From the NCBI GenBank assembly GCA_017590115.1, contig JAGGNK010008226.1:3951617-4015616 (forward strand): 64,000 bases of DNA. Direction: 5' to 3'. Positions 47,881 to 62,300 of this stretch are shown here, piece after piece. The translations under genes and the position numbers were made by a program. The notes under the pieces are model-generated. The model did not search any database. It had not been told where the DNA came from and saw nothing but the letters and a program-made list of their open reading frames with translations. Source of the stretch: Montifringilla adamsi (Eukaryota; Chordata; Aves; Passeriformes; Passeridae). Every line of letters begins with the position of its first letter. Position 1 is the first letter of the stretch.

Positions 47881-50800
47881 TTCCACATGACAACTTGCAG
47901 AGTGCTGGCTTGACAGGCCAGCCACTGATCTCACAGAGCAGGCCTGCTTTCATGAGACCTTTCTTTTATAGTTTTTCTACCTTACTGCAACGTGTGTGAA
48001 ATTTATCTGTTGGTGAATTGTCTTGTTCAGGACACACAGGATTGTTGTATGAAGCTCCAATTTTTGCTGAGTGAAGTTGCCAGGTGGTAGCTTAAAAAAT
48101 GGGAGTGTGCTGTTAGAAACTGGAGATAAATTCCACCAGGGTAAAAGAAAGATATTTCTGCCTTTGTGGAGAGGTTAAGTGCCCTATCTCCTTGATTAAA
48201 TTAGAGCTGGCAAGGATATGATGGGGCTCTTTGGGGGAGAAAAATAATTCCTGTAAGAAATACTGTCCATTCTTTTAAAGAGAAGATATTGAAAGGATTT
48301 TGAACTTGAAAGTAATCTAACTGTGGTAGAAGTGGTGCAAACTAAAAGCTCAGTTGTCTGCTGAAACAACACGAACCACAACTCAGTTTTTTTGCTGTGG
48401 TTTTGTACAAAGAGATGGGAATTACCAAATAACTGGGTGGGAAGAATAATTGCCACACTTTGGAACAAGATGCTGAGTTATCAGGGAGAGGTTTCAGCTC
48501 CCACTGTGGGACTGGGGGAGCATAACGGGATGAGCAGACTTAGTTACATGTTTTATTGGGGAATTTCCAGCAAAACAGTTGGTTACTTGATCCCTGACTG
48601 GTTTATCAATGTCTTTTTACATTGTTGAACCAGCCAGATAGGTGCTGAGTCTGGGAACAGTCTGATGCACTCAGCGTCTTATGGAGAAAGAGTAGAAACT
48701 GCTTTCTATCTAGGGAATCCTTATAAATAAAGTGAATTTAGGAAATAATTTGTGCCTTTAAACAGTCTGCTGTGTTCAACCACCACTCGTGCCTTGTTCT
48801 GGCTAATGTGATCAAGTCATCTGCTGTGCCTGCTCTGTGCCTGTTACATCCACTGTGGAAAACCTATATAACCTATAAATATCCAGCAAATTCCAGAGGG
48901 CTGTAACTTAAATCACATGCAGTTTAACAGTAGCGCTCTAGGCCAAGAAGGTACAAATGCAAGTTAAAAAAAAATTATTTATTGTGAAACGCTACTTGCG
49001 ATGCTATTTTTTCACTTGTCAGCCCAATCTTATTGTTGCTCATGGATTTATAGCAATATTAATTTTGCCCTGTATTTTGATTTGCAAAGGTGAGCAGAAA
49101 TATTGTTCCTTGTTATTGCAAATTTTATAGTGGAGAAACAATAGGGAACTCACCTGATTTCACCTAAAGATATCTCCAAGCAGTTAAGGGAAAATGATGT
49201 ATTTCTGCCAAGGCATTAAGAGAATACTTTGTTAAAAAGTCACTCTTGCCCAAGTCTTGTTTTTATGGAGCAATTATAATTAGTTAGGACTGCTCCAAGT
49301 GTCAGCCAGGAGTCAGGCTGCTTCAGGGAAATAAGTCCAACAAGTTTATTCCTTCCCACTTTGGAGTGATGGCCTCCCTCAGCAACCTGCAGCATGCCAA
49401 ATAGCTTCTGATGGGATGAAAACTCAAATTTTATTACTTCTGAAGGTCACAGCATATTAAATGTATCACAAATACACATAAGCAGCCGTAAAATGCAAAT
49501 TCGCTTCCTCTGTGAAGCAAAATCTCCTCTAATATATTTCTAGTTGGTTTCTTTTACTTGGCTCCTGCTGAAATCAGGTCTGTAAGATTTATTTATGGAG
49601 TGGCTGAGTTGGTGTCTGTTGCTTTCTTTATTTTTTTGTTTATTTTAAAGAGGTTTATTTACATCACTGAACTTCCCAGTTCCTTAGTTATTTATATCAG
49701 ATAGTGGATTTTTCCCCTTTATTGAGGAATAATCTTTTTAATACAACCTTCATCCTTTTTAATTGAAATCTACTTTGTCACGAGGGGCGGCTAAATATTA
49801 AATTGTTGCAGCAGCATGACATGAGGTGCTATTTTCATTCCTAGATTAGGGGTTCAGCTCTGCCTGTGGCAAAGAGAAGATGCTCCAATGTGTTGGTGCT
49901 GCCCAAATTAACAAGTTGTGACTGATGGCTTTTAATGGACTGGAAGGACCCAGTGCAGGATAACTTTTTTCCTCAAGAGTGTTTTGTCTTTCACATTTGC
50001 TGACTTGAATCTTTAGGAGTGCTCTCCTAGGAGATTACCTATAACCTTAATGGTGTTTTTTTACTGACAATAAAGAAAATTTTTGTCTTCCAAAAACCCA
50101 GTGCGTTCCCAACATCTATTTCTCTCTTTCACTGAAAGAAAGAGGTCTGCAAATAAGAGTTGCAGAGATCCTTGGAGAGAAAAAAAGTGTAATCATAACT
50201 TATGACTGACTTTTTTTGTCTGAAGGTGTGTGATATGTTTTCTGAGTATTTTATCTTTCAATAAGATGGTTTTCAGCTACCTGAAAGAAGCTGAGCAAAA
50301 TAAGAACACAAGAAGTGGCAGCAAAATATTTTTTAGTTTGATACTTAGATTTTTGAATACTTCTGGTTGACAGGATTATTCATGAAGGCCATTGGAAGCT
50401 TTTCTGAAAATGGCTTTGCCATTATTCACTAGGGTAAATTAGAATTAAAAACACTAGAGTTTGAGTTTGCCTTAAAATAATTTGTCTTTCATTTATTTGT
50501 GTTTTATACTAATGTTTTCTTTGGCTTGCTATAAAAATATCAATTAGTCTTTATCCTTTGTTTTTGAAAGAACCCCCACAACCTGCAAACAGAACTGGAA
50601 ATTCCAATAAGATCTTCTTGTCTGTCTAAACCATGATTTATTTCTTTGTTTTTTGTAAGTCCCAAACTTGGGGTTGAAGTTAACAATCTTTTCTTTCCCT
50701 TCCATTAATGAGAGAAGGCTGTGAAGCTTTCAGGCAGGTTTGGTTTTGTGTTTGAAGCCTGCTAGAGAAATTTGGTCATTCAGAACAATTTGCTACATTG

Positions 50801-53800
50801 CACATCTCCCTGTCTCTAAAAAAATTGTGCAGGCTGTCTTTTGCAAGAGTTAATGAATGTGAATTTATAAAAAGCCAGGAGAAAGAGCTGCTTCAGATGC
50901 TCCTCGTGGAACAGGGGACAGGAGGGCACCTCAGCTCTCCTGCTCCATCAGTGCTGAGGAGGTGAGTGCTGGTGTTTATTTAAGTGCTGTAGTGTGAATT
51001 CCACCCAAGTGTTTTACCCATTTAAGGTTTCCATGAAGTTAGCATTTGAAGGAAACTTCTCTGTCTGAAACACCAGTTCCAAAATCTGGTTTCTGATGTG
51101 AGGCATCTCTGTAGTCAGTGGAGAAAGCCTGACCCTTGAGAAGTCAGCCCATCAGGAATGAGGTGGGGGAAACTTCACCTGGCTGTGCCTCTCCCCCTGC
51201 ATTATTTTTGAGGGCTGTGGAAGGAAGGGGGTGACAGAAGAGCACTGGGTTAGTGTCTGCAGGCAGTGGAACTAAGAACAAGACCAATTCAGCCCTAAAA
51301 AAGCAGTTGCAGCTTGACTTCAGTGCGATTTCTGCTGTAGCCATCGCTCATGAGCCCCGTGTGCAGGGCAGATCTGATACTAAATATGCAGTTACTGGCA
51401 CCATAATGTTTTTTTCCTGGTTTTCTACTGCAGCTGTTATCAAATTACTGAATTTTCTACCTCTGTCTGACTGCTGTCAAGGAGAACAGTCTGCCTGCAG
51501 TGATTGATGGCAGCTTTTCCCATCACTGCTACCTTCTGATTTCATTTTCCAGGCATATCTACATTAAATTTTATTATGAAAGATTCCTGCTTCGTAATTT
51601 CATTATACAGAGAGAAAGAAGAATTAAAAACATAAACACTTTTGTAATAAAGCAATATGTAGATTTCCAGATTCATGTTCTAAAATGTTCACTGACTTCA
51701 AAGAAAAACACAGTGCTTGAGGCAGAAAAAGGCAGCCGTGGAATTATGAGTTTAGGCTCTGGAGAATCCAGCTGAGGCCTCTGCCAGTACAAACAGGCAA
51801 TTAGAAAAATATCTGCCCCAAAGGGCTTCAGGTTTATAGACAGCACAGGCAAGCTGTGCATTAGGAAAAAGTCTGAGGGGATGTGACAGAAGTGACAGAG
51901 CCAGAAAGTGGTGGCACTTGAACCTTCGTGTGACTTGTGGTGGCCCCAGGTCCAGGCAGGCAGAACGTGGGGTGTCCCAAAGCCTCTGCTTCTCCCAGAG
52001 AAGGAAAATGGAGAGCCTGGAGCAGCAGGACAGCTCTGGGACAGCCCTGTGTGCTGTGAACTCACCCAGCTGAGCTCAGAGGGAGCTGAGGAGCTGAGCT
52101 GTGATCAGACATGACCAGTGTGGGAAATGGCTTTATAGAAAACTCTCAGAGCCTGGCAGAAGGCTCACACAGAGTGCATCTGCATGTAAACCTTGAGACA
52201 AGAAGTGCTGACTTAGAAATGCCATGGAATAGGACAGACATTGCTGAGAGTGAAATGGAGCTAGAAACAAGTTTCAAAGGGTGGCCTTGCAAATAAGACT
52301 AAATCCTTTGGAGAAATACAACTGTGAAAGATGCATTGGAGTAGGACCCACAAGGGTAGGTGATTGGCTTTAAGGCATTTACAGCATGGTGTGGCAAAAG
52401 CTGATAGGCCAAGAAACAATTATAGTGTTTTGTAATTAGGAAATATTTGGCTTCTGATTGTGATGGTGTGAATTATAACATCTGTATTGTCTCACCCTTC
52501 TTATGAGACTGAAAATGGAACAGAAGCTTCTAAAACACCTCTCTGGGTCAGAAAAAGGCTTAGTCTGACACAGCAGGATCTCATGTTAGTTTGTCCAACC
52601 TGCCTCCCTTGGTGCAGGAGCCCCCAGACCCTGCCCAGCAGCTTTGCCCACTCACCCTCCAGAGCTCCACTCACTCCAGGCAGCTTTTCCTCAAGCCCCC
52701 TGCAGCTGCGTCAGAAATTCCAGGAAAGGATGGACTCAAGCAACAGAAAATAGAGCAAAGTTCTGGAAATAAAGTCAAATAACATATAGCCTGGGATTTC
52801 TAAGGAGATTTGAAGCATAAACTTGGCCAGCTTTCCATGAAATGTGAGATTTAGAGCTTCAGCTCCTTGAAGCTGGGCAGGAAGTTTTTTTTTGGAAGTT
52901 TTAAGCTAAGAGAAAAGAACAAAAAAATTTTAGAAGGCAAGTGATAAGAGTTGTGTGGCCCAAGGCAGAATGGGAAAATCTGACCCTGTTGAGGATCTCT
53001 GGCCTCTTCTGGGGGGTGTGGGAGGGCTGGGGCTCATGATTTTCACACTGGCCTGTGATAAAAAGTGAGCCCAAAGCAGAGCCAGGAGTGCTGTCAGTGC
53101 CAGGCTGTGCCCAGCACTTTGGGTTCTGCCTTCTATCATGTGCCCAGTTCTGAACTGAGAATTATAACAATCCAATAATTTTGAGGGTTTTTCCCCTGAA
53201 GGATTGTCTTGGTGGTGGGCGGGGGGGGGAAAGTTGGTTTTCTGGTTTTGGTGGGGTTTTTTTGGTTTTTTCTTTCTGTACCATAAGAAACAGTATTGAT
53301 GACTTGGATATATGCACTGCCAACATGTTAGTCCCAGCTCATTTGCTGTCAGTAAATTGCCTCCTTGTTGAAGAGGAATGATGATGACTCAAATTATAGT
53401 TGATGTTGTATAGCAAATAACAAATATCATAGAGGAGCTTTGGCTATGATGTTGAATGTTCTTTCTCTGATCTTTTAAGTGTAGTCACTTAATGATGGTG
53501 ATATGTGAATAAGTCAAGGGGAAATTTTATAATGGTACAAAGGAATAAGCTACAAGCACAGATCAGTTTTAATACTGGAGGAATGAGTTATTTTACCTGT
53601 GAAACAGCCTCAGACCTGCCAAGTACCTCAGCTAAGCTGCCTTTTGCATGGTGTGTGATAAAAATTTTGCTAACCTGGGCCAAACAACTTATTTATGCAG
53701 TTCAATATATATTTCTTGTATTTATTTATTATATTTTTGTTGTGTTAAAAATCCCTGGTTTTTTCCTACCTAACCAGATCTTCTACTTGAATTTCTCTTT

Positions 53801-56250
53801 ACACTTTCATGAGCATTACAACTTGAATTAATCCAGTTTTTTATGATGGTTGATCATCAGGAACAGCTGGGATAGGAGTACTGCACTTATGTTTTAAGAA
53901 GTATCTTGCACAAAACTGCATGGAACAGTCTTGTGCCAGTAGAGTGAAAAACCCCAGACTTTAAAGGCAAATAAGTGAGTATTATGTCTGTAAACCCCAT
54001 GCCTCTGGGTGATGCTGAGAGGTGCCTGAGGACTCACAAGGAGGGGTGGTGGAGTGTTAATGTGTGATCCTGGAAGATGATTTCATCTTGTAAGGGAGCA
54101 CAACCTCTCAAACTGTTCTTGAGAGTCCCAAGACTGAAACTTTAATTCCTTAAACAAAATGAAGATTCTTACAGATCAGTCTGGTTTGAGCAGCAGAGGA
54201 TTTTAATAAATAAAATTTGTTCCTTAGTCTTGTGATGCAGCTATCATGGTATTCAGAAATGAGCCTTTGATGACACATTGTGCCTCAACACTCCTAAATA
54301 TTGAGTGAGAAGGGCATCAATGCACTGATCTGACTGTCAGACACCTCTGACTAAATGCATCCTCAAGTTAGGTGACCTCATACATTAGCAAGGTTTATTT
54401 CTGCAGCTGAATTCACAGCTCATTTGTTTACCACTCAAAGAAAAGGGAAGAAAAACATAAAATACAGCTTTTCTTTTGTTCTTTTAAAGAAATCCTGGCT
54501 TGTTGACCAAGTTGTGTGTGTATTTCTTCCTAAATAACAGGATTTAGTCACTGAGGTGGGACTGACAGAATAATAGCATTCATCTGAAAAAAACACTTGA
54601 ATTTATTCTATTTTATGGTGATAAAATACCCATATTCACTTGCTTGTTTTCAATTTCTGTGAGATAATGTCTCTCTTCCAATGCCAATCAGCAAAGCATG
54701 CAAATAATATCAGTGCATGGAATTAGCCCTGACCAAGAGGGAACAGTGTGTGGTCTGTTGTACAAATAGACTGATTCCTTCCTTCCTATTTTTTTTCCCC
54801 AGCTCCCTTTAAGATGAAATTCTGTGGAGTATTAAACACACAGGGCTTATTCACTTGTTTGTGTTGGGGGAGTGAATTCAGGGCTTGTGGGAGATGCCAG
54901 ATGGGCTCTGGCAGAGACAGAAGTTCTCTGTGTCCCCACCAAGCAGCAGCAGTGTGTGTTTCCCAAATTGTGCTGCCAAGTGCCTCAAACCTGACCCACA
55001 GGTAAGAGGCTCATTTTGACACCCCTTCCATCCATATTTAACGGATGAATATTAATGTCCTGAATACTCCATTTCTTCCTGGGGTGCTGCTGCTCAGCGT
55101 GGAGGTTTAGAGGCTGCTCATCTTCAACCCTCCTTTGAGACAAACATCCCCTGCCCTCCAGAAAAGACACAGCAGTGATTACACTGCTTGGCCTGCTAAA
55201 AAAATAATAAATCCCCAAAAAAAACATATCCAGAAGGAAAGAGCCCCATAATTAATTTCCCTTTCAATCCTGAGTGGTTGAAAACAACGTGCATAAAACT
55301 TAGAGTTTGATAGTTTTTCCTCTTTCATATTGCTGTTGTTGGTAAGTAAAGAGATTAGTTTAATAAATTTATTCTGTTGTAGCCTGGTGCAGTGGGAAAA
55401 CAGAAGTCTGTATCAATTTAAGACTGAAATTTCTTCTTATGTTAATGAAAACTTTCCAAACCACAATATTCTGAACTAGAGAGTTCTTTGTGGACTGTAC
55501 AGGGTCAGGGTACTGGCTGGTTTCAGTTTAAGCCATAGTTCAGTTTAATTTGTTCTCCAGTTGTCATCAGTTGAAAAAGTTTAATGAATGTGGGTGAAAT
55601 TACGAGCTACACAGCATTTTCCTGAAGAATACATGTATAAATATTTGCAGTGATTCTGGTTTGTTGCTGCATGTTTTGTGCAGCCCATTTCACAAAGCTT
55701 AGCAGAGTGGATTTGGTTTTCACTTTGTGACTTGTTAAATTTATCTTGAGAATGAAATGCCAACAGGAAAATTTCTCAGGTTTTGTTTTTCAGTGATTTT
55801 CGTAATGTTTTTTAAGTTGGAAGGAAGATGATTAATTTGGATATTTGGGCAGAAAACAAAAGCTGCAAGGGAAACATTGGATTGTATGAGGGGGATTGGA
55901 GGGGAGCTTTATTTCAGACAAACAGAAATTGTAATTATGTATTGTTTTATCTGTTCCATGGATAGGACTTTCTGAATAATCACAGCAGGACATCAATCAT
56001 GGCAGCTATTACAACCCAAACCAGACTTAGCAGTTTTCTTTCTGGAATATAACTTAGTCAATCCTTATAAAAACCAACTCTAGGATGCCTACTAGAATTC
56101 CAAAAGGATTGGTATGTGAGTGTGTGTAGGAAGTCAGCTGAGTTTGCAGCAAATTCTTTAATACATAGATTTTATTTTTTTTTTTTACTCTGGTTAGTCA
56201 GAATATGTTGTTCTTCATGGGAACACCTGAGATCAATGATAGAGCCAGAG
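47881..56250. other. Intergenic, no gene seen
   Basis: More than 8 kb without a supported gene or clear transposon. Part of it (48.9-50.6 kb) is AT-rich, non-repetitive sequence of the kind often conserved as regulatory DNA. A G9 run lies at 53221-53229 with T/G-rich sequence after it. Confidence 0.6.
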
Positions 56251-56318
56251 ACTGGTTTGGGTTTGAAGGAACCTTAAAGATCCTTAAAGTTCTAACCCTC
56301 CTGCCCTGAATTTGGAAG
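56251..56318 (-). mobile_element. CR1 LINE 3'-end fragment, - strand
   Basis: ACTGGTTTGGGTTTGAAGGA, ACCTTAAAGATCCTTAAAG and TTCTAACCCTCCTGCC are a decayed reverse complement of the CR1 3' end. Confidence 0.75.
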
Positions 56319-59300
56319 GGGTTAATCCTTTGCAGCCCACTGTGAATATTTTAGGCTTAATTTTTTTCCCCCTGTCTTCAGTGCACAAGCTCATATGAAA
56401 TTACAGAAGCAAAGCAATATATTGACTTCCCTCTGAGTACAGGGCTTTGAAATAAGCTTTTGCACCCAGGTGGCTCAGCCAGCACAATTCAAACAATAGA
56501 GACATCTTGGGCTGCTAGATCAATGTCTCACACTAATGAAGCTTCTGTTTGAAATACTATGAGGATGAATCCTAAAAATCAATCTGTTTGTCTTTAGGCT
56601 AGAAAAAGGTAGTGTTAAACATTCATCCTTCCTGCCTTTTTTGGTGTTTAGTTCTTTTTGTTAATTATAGTTTCAGTCTTGTTAGTTATTATTTCAGTCT
56701 TACAAGGTCCTGAAGCTGCTGTAGGGTTGGTTGCACAGTGGAAAAGAAGAGAGGGAAAGAATCAGCCCTGAGATGCTCTTTCCCTGCTGTCCCCGGAGCA
56801 GAGAAAATTGAAGAATTAAAGGCTGTGGAGGAATGAAAGTGAATCAGGAGGAAAGGGGAAATGAGGGAGCACTGTGTCCTGAGGGAACCTGCTCAGAATT
56901 CTTCTGACAAAACCAAATTTCAGCCCCAAATGCCTGTTTGAATTTGAAATATTTTTGTTTTGAGGCACTGTGATCTCAAATAAAGCTTCAAATCCAGGGC
57001 AGGACTCTGCTTCCCAGACAAGAGTCTTGCCAAACTTTGGGAGAGGCTTGGTGCTTATCTCATTATCTCATCCTGGGGATCTGGATGGGGTTTTGGCTGA
57101 ACAGAACAGATTGGGTCTGACTGAGAGGAGTTAATTTTCCCCTCTGCAGCCCTCCCAGTGCTGTGCTGGGAGCTGGGAAGGTGCTGAGAGCATGCCAGTG
57201 TTTGGGAGCACAATGTTCTCTCCAGCATTCATCACTTGGGGGTGGACAAAATCCTGGGAGGGGACACAGGCAGGACAGCTGGCCCAAACTGACCTGATCT
57301 ACCTTATCACAGGATATCTGCTCAGCAGTGGCAGCTAGGAGAAGGGGAGGGTGTGTGTTCATTATTACAACATTTGTCTTCTGGAGCGATTGCAATGGGT
57401 ACTGCAGCCCTCCTTCCTGGGAATTGGCTAGACATTGCCTGCTGCTGGGGAGTGGAGAATAAATCTTTTGTTTTCCTTTGCTCCTCTGCACTGGTTTTGC
57501 TTTATTAAACTGCCTTTGTCTTGACTCATGAGGATTTTCTTTTTTTTTTTTCCATCTTATTTTCTCTGTCTTGCTGAGGAGGGGAGTGACAAAGCAGCTT
57601 GATGGGCAACCAGCAGCCAGCCAAGGTCAGCCCACCACACAGAAGAGCTGAAAAGAAGGGGGAAAATAACCATTTTAACTTGTGTTGTAATGAGACTTTA
57701 ACCCCCTTGAAACCTCAAGTTAGAGGCAAGTGTGCTCCTCCTGCCTGACCTTGTCACCTTAAAGCCTACATCTTTAGTGCTCTGTTCTCCAAGTGGAGAT
57801 GCCATGCCCTGGAAAGGAAGGCTCAAGGGATGTGCTTCTGACAGAGCCTTGCAGGGCTGTGTGTGTGTGTTCCTGCCCTGTCCCCATGAGAGCACAGAGC
57901 AGGGGATGCTGTGCTGCCCAGCTGCCAGGGCATGGGCTCTGAGCTTTGGAGCCAGGCATTTAACTGAGCAACTTGCCAAACCTTGCACAGCTTGCCCAAG
58001 GACACACACAAATGATCCTGCTACAAATAGGAGCAGGGATCAAGGACTTGCTGCTTTAAAAGGAGCAGGGGCAAGACCCTACAGCCTGCCATGGGTGTGG
58101 AACTGTGGAGGTCGATGTGGTATGAGCTCTGATCCTAAACTAGGGTCTGCATTTCTGCTGGCACTGAAGAAAAAGCCATAAAAAACCCCAGACACACCTT
58201 CTTATATTTTCAAGGCAGTCCATCTGCACACAGACCACGTGTAATCCCCCTGCAGGTCAATGCCCATGGATTCTGAACGCTCTGGAGGAAGCTGCAGCCC
58301 AGCTGCACCTTGGGCAGGCTCTGTGTGCCTGTGGCTCACAGCCCTGCCTGGTGCAGCTGGTCCAGAGACAAATATTCCATCTCCTCCCTGGCCGCCAGTC
58401 TGAGCCAGGAGCAGTGGCAATGAAACACTGCCTCGGGGGCTCTCTCAGAGGTGGAGATGTAACTCTTGTCTGTCTTACACAGCGTGGCTGCTCCTGTTGG
58501 TGCAGATTTATGGGGTGTGTCAGGCAGTTTTCCCTGGCAATAGTGCATCAGAACCTGTAGAATCATCTGGGGATGGAGTCTTCCCTCTGGTGCAGCCTGT
58601 GGTGTGTGCTGGGGGCTGGGAAGGGCTGTGCCATGAAGAAGGGGATTGTGACTGTGGGATGACACTGATGTGGGGTGACACTGTAGCATGACCCCTCTGG
58701 TGTGAATGGAGCCAGCACTGGGTCAGCCAGCAGGTGAGCATGTGGGAAAAAATCTCTTTATTTCTTGGAGGTGGAGTGCTGACCATAAGGAAGTTTGCTC
58801 ACAGGAGCTCTGCCAGCATTGACTGCTTTAATGTGCATCAAGGGCTTTGGAGATGGAAATGTCTGCATAAATCCCGAGTTGTTGATGGTGACAATACTAG
58901 TTTAGAGCCTGGGTGGAATTAGGGACTTTTTTCTTGGGATAATGCACTCCTTTTGCTTTATTGGTCTGTCAGGCTTTACCCTTTGGAGTCGCTGCGCTGT
59001 AGCTCATAACTAGAATTACAACATCCACAGCAGTAACTATTATTTCCTCAGTTCCCTGACTGAATAAAGTCTGTGTAATGGCCTCTGAGGATAATGTTTC
59101 TCCCAAAACCTGTGTGTTACCAGTTTGCACAAAATTAGGTCTAAACACTGTGGGTTTTTTGAGTTGAAACACAAATCCTTTTGAAAGCAATGAGATGGGA
59201 ATTTAATGGCAGAAAGCTTCAACTTTTCAGCTTTTTATACAGTATTGTCTTAGCTGGGGCAAGGCCAAATCTATCTATATGTATTTAACACAGCCTATTA

Positions 59301-62300
59301 AAATTTAGTTGCTTTTGCTGGACCTTAGACACGTCCTAGTTTTAAATCCTGACATCTCTCCAAAATCTGTAAATCAAGAATGATAAAACAGAATGCCAAA
59401 AATCACTCTTCCATGCAAAAATGGATTGAAAGGAAAGGCGTAGAGGGAGAAGATGTTAACTGCTGTTAGTTAGAGATGACAAGGCAAGTCCATGAGCTGT
59501 GTCCCCCTGGGTGCTGCTGGCAGGGGAGCAGAGCTTGAGGGCAGCTCCTGGGAAAAACAAATGTGTGAGCAAGTTGTGCATCTGAGTGCCTTCCTAGGGG
59601 GAAAAGGATGGGTTATCACAAAAGGTATTTTGCTTCATCTTAGAGTTTACTTCACCTCAAAGGCAACACAGAGTTTTGAACTGTTCTTTTGAATAAGCTG
59701 TAAAACCACACAGGGGCCCTTTTGACTTCCACAAATGATGTGGACAGCACAAAACCAGTTGGTATTTGGGGTTTTTTTGCTATGTTGGTGTTTTTTGTTT
59801 GTTTGTTAAACATCCCTGTGAGTTTTGACAATATACTTGAACTATCTGCATCTCCCCTCTTTGATCTACTTTATTAGGACACACAAACTTTAGTGAGTAC
59901 TTGATGCTGTGCTAATGAAATCATAACATTTCCTCATGTTCATTTAACTAGACTTTTTTTTTTCTCCAAAAGTTGATGCAAAACCAATTAAAGCATGCTA
60001 TTGCTAATTAGCAATCCTACTAAGTATCCCATCATTGTGTAAAGTAGATAAAAAAATTCCATTCTACTCCACCAGAATTCTTTGTATTTTAATTTACTGG
60101 AACATTAACAGCATATATAATAGTTTTTAGATTCTGAGGAATCAGAGAAATTCTCAGACCTCCACACTTCAACACACATCTCTCAATTCAAGTGACAGTG
60201 ACAGCTGTGCATTTTTATATTGGGAAATATATTTTAAGCATTTGGGGAATAGCTTACAGAGGTTTTAAAAGCCATTTATTTATTTATTTCTGGTCTCAAC
60301 AAAATTCCAGGTTTTCTAGTAGGGCATGTTGGTTTGACAGTGACTAACAGTGTACCTAAATTGATTTCTGTCTCTGTTTCACACAGAAATAAAGCATTTC
60401 CAGGGCCATCTGTCACCTGCCTTCTTTCTGTTCCCAGGATTCAGTCTTGCCTTCTCTTTTCCCTCTCTTGCATCTCCAGTTGTCCCTGCTGATCCCAGAG
60501 GGGTCGTGCCTGGGTCTGAGCACTCTGCAGGCTCTGGGAGATGTGAGATTTGAACTTGGTGTTTCACAGACCCTGGTGAAAGCCAAACTCTTTCCAGAGT
60601 CAATGTTCTGGTGGAAGCTCCGCAATGAGGTTGGTTCTGTAGCTATGGCCAGGAGCTGCTTTGCTCCGTTTGCTCTCCTTTTGACTTTGATGTGCTCAGA
60701 GCATCCCTGACCCACTGCTATTAACAGATTCCCCCTTTTTTGTGCCTCTTCTGGACTTTTCACTTGACATTCTCAAACTGTGCAACAGAGAAGGTGAGAG
60801 TTTTAGCACTCGGGGTACTTGATCCAGGCAATTGCCATGCAGCAGTGTTTATGGAGCTTGAATGTCAAGCATTTTAATAATCTCGGCTTGGCTGACCAAG
60901 ATTTAATAATTAAGAACAATGTTCCACAACTGTAAGCCCACCATGTTAATGAAAAAATATTGCTGCTTTTATTTATTATCGGTTCTGCTTAGCATTCCAG
61001 GGCTTAAAGGCCAATGAAGAGTCTGATCTCATTAGATTTGTAATAAAATTTTAAGGCAATAAATATTCCCTGTCATGTAGTCTAAGGGAAGGTGCCTTGT
61101 GCCATGTTCTCAGTTGTTGTTACACACAACCAAAATATTGATGTCTGTTATTGCAATGCCAGACCTCCATTTGTTCATATCTCAGACATGTCTGGTTTAT
61201 AAACATGTTAATTTGGCTGGATAAGGTTTTTTTACAGTTCTGGGGTTGTTTGTGTGAGCCAACAGAGCACCTGGGCGAGGCACCTCTACCCAGGACATGC
61301 AGAGATGCTGATCAGGATCCACCATCCAGCCTAAATTGAATTATTTATGGCTTCTCTTGTAACTGTGGCAGGGAACATGCTAGAACAGCAAAATTCAGCA
61401 CAGCAAGGACATCCTCAAAGGGGAGCTTTGCTGAGATCAGTGGCAGGAAAAGTATTCCATGGATTAAATCAAGCAACAACAATTGCCACAAGCCTTGCCA
61501 TGGATTGTGCACAAGTTCCTCACTTGCTCCCAGCACCAGCTCCATGTGAACAGTTTTCCTCACAAGACCAGGCTAGTGCAGCTCCTAGGAAGAAACCTCT
61601 TCCAACTTCTTTTTGCACTTAATAAATGTGAAAATGCAAGGACGAGATGGTTGATGCAGGAAGAACAGAGTTATTATAAATAACACCATATTATAAATGG
61701 TCATTTCTACAGAGTAGTTCATTGTGGCACATTTATTGGTGTTGTTTTCCAGAGGCTGCCCATAGCTGAAATCATATATCTTGGGGACAAAGCTTTGCAC
61801 ATTGCCAGCCACATATGGCTCATTGTGGGAACAAACAGCAGTTGAGTTCAAAAAGACATTTTTTTTCTCGCAGCCACTGATGCCTCAAACCATGGAAATA
61901 TATAATATTTTCAGTAATTACTTTCTGCAATTCATAATTACCTGACATATGCAGGGTGGTGGGAGTTTCCAGCAGAAGCAACTCAACTGTTCAGCACCAA
62001 CAGGAGAGATGAAAACCAGACATGACTCCTTCCTTGTGATATTGGCCTGCTCTGTGTTGGACTTGAACCCAAAATTTTGGGACTCCTGGAATTATACATC
62101 CACAGGGACTACATAACACATCTAAGGGAAAATAAGTTTTAAAGTTATTATCACTCTGTACCCCCCACTGGAACAGAGAATGCAACTTTCAAATTATTTT
62201 GTGTAATAAAACACTGAGTGCCTGTTCCAGAGGCATTGATCAGCTCAACTTCTCATCTGCCGCCCTTGGGCTTAAAAGAGATGGGTTTTTCCCCCCCTGG

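Noticed and set aside
53207..53229. G-quadruplex at the G9 run
   Set aside because: One long G run plus one GGG and shorter GG pairs does not give four clear separated G-tracts of three; the T/G-rich sequence reads as low complexity.
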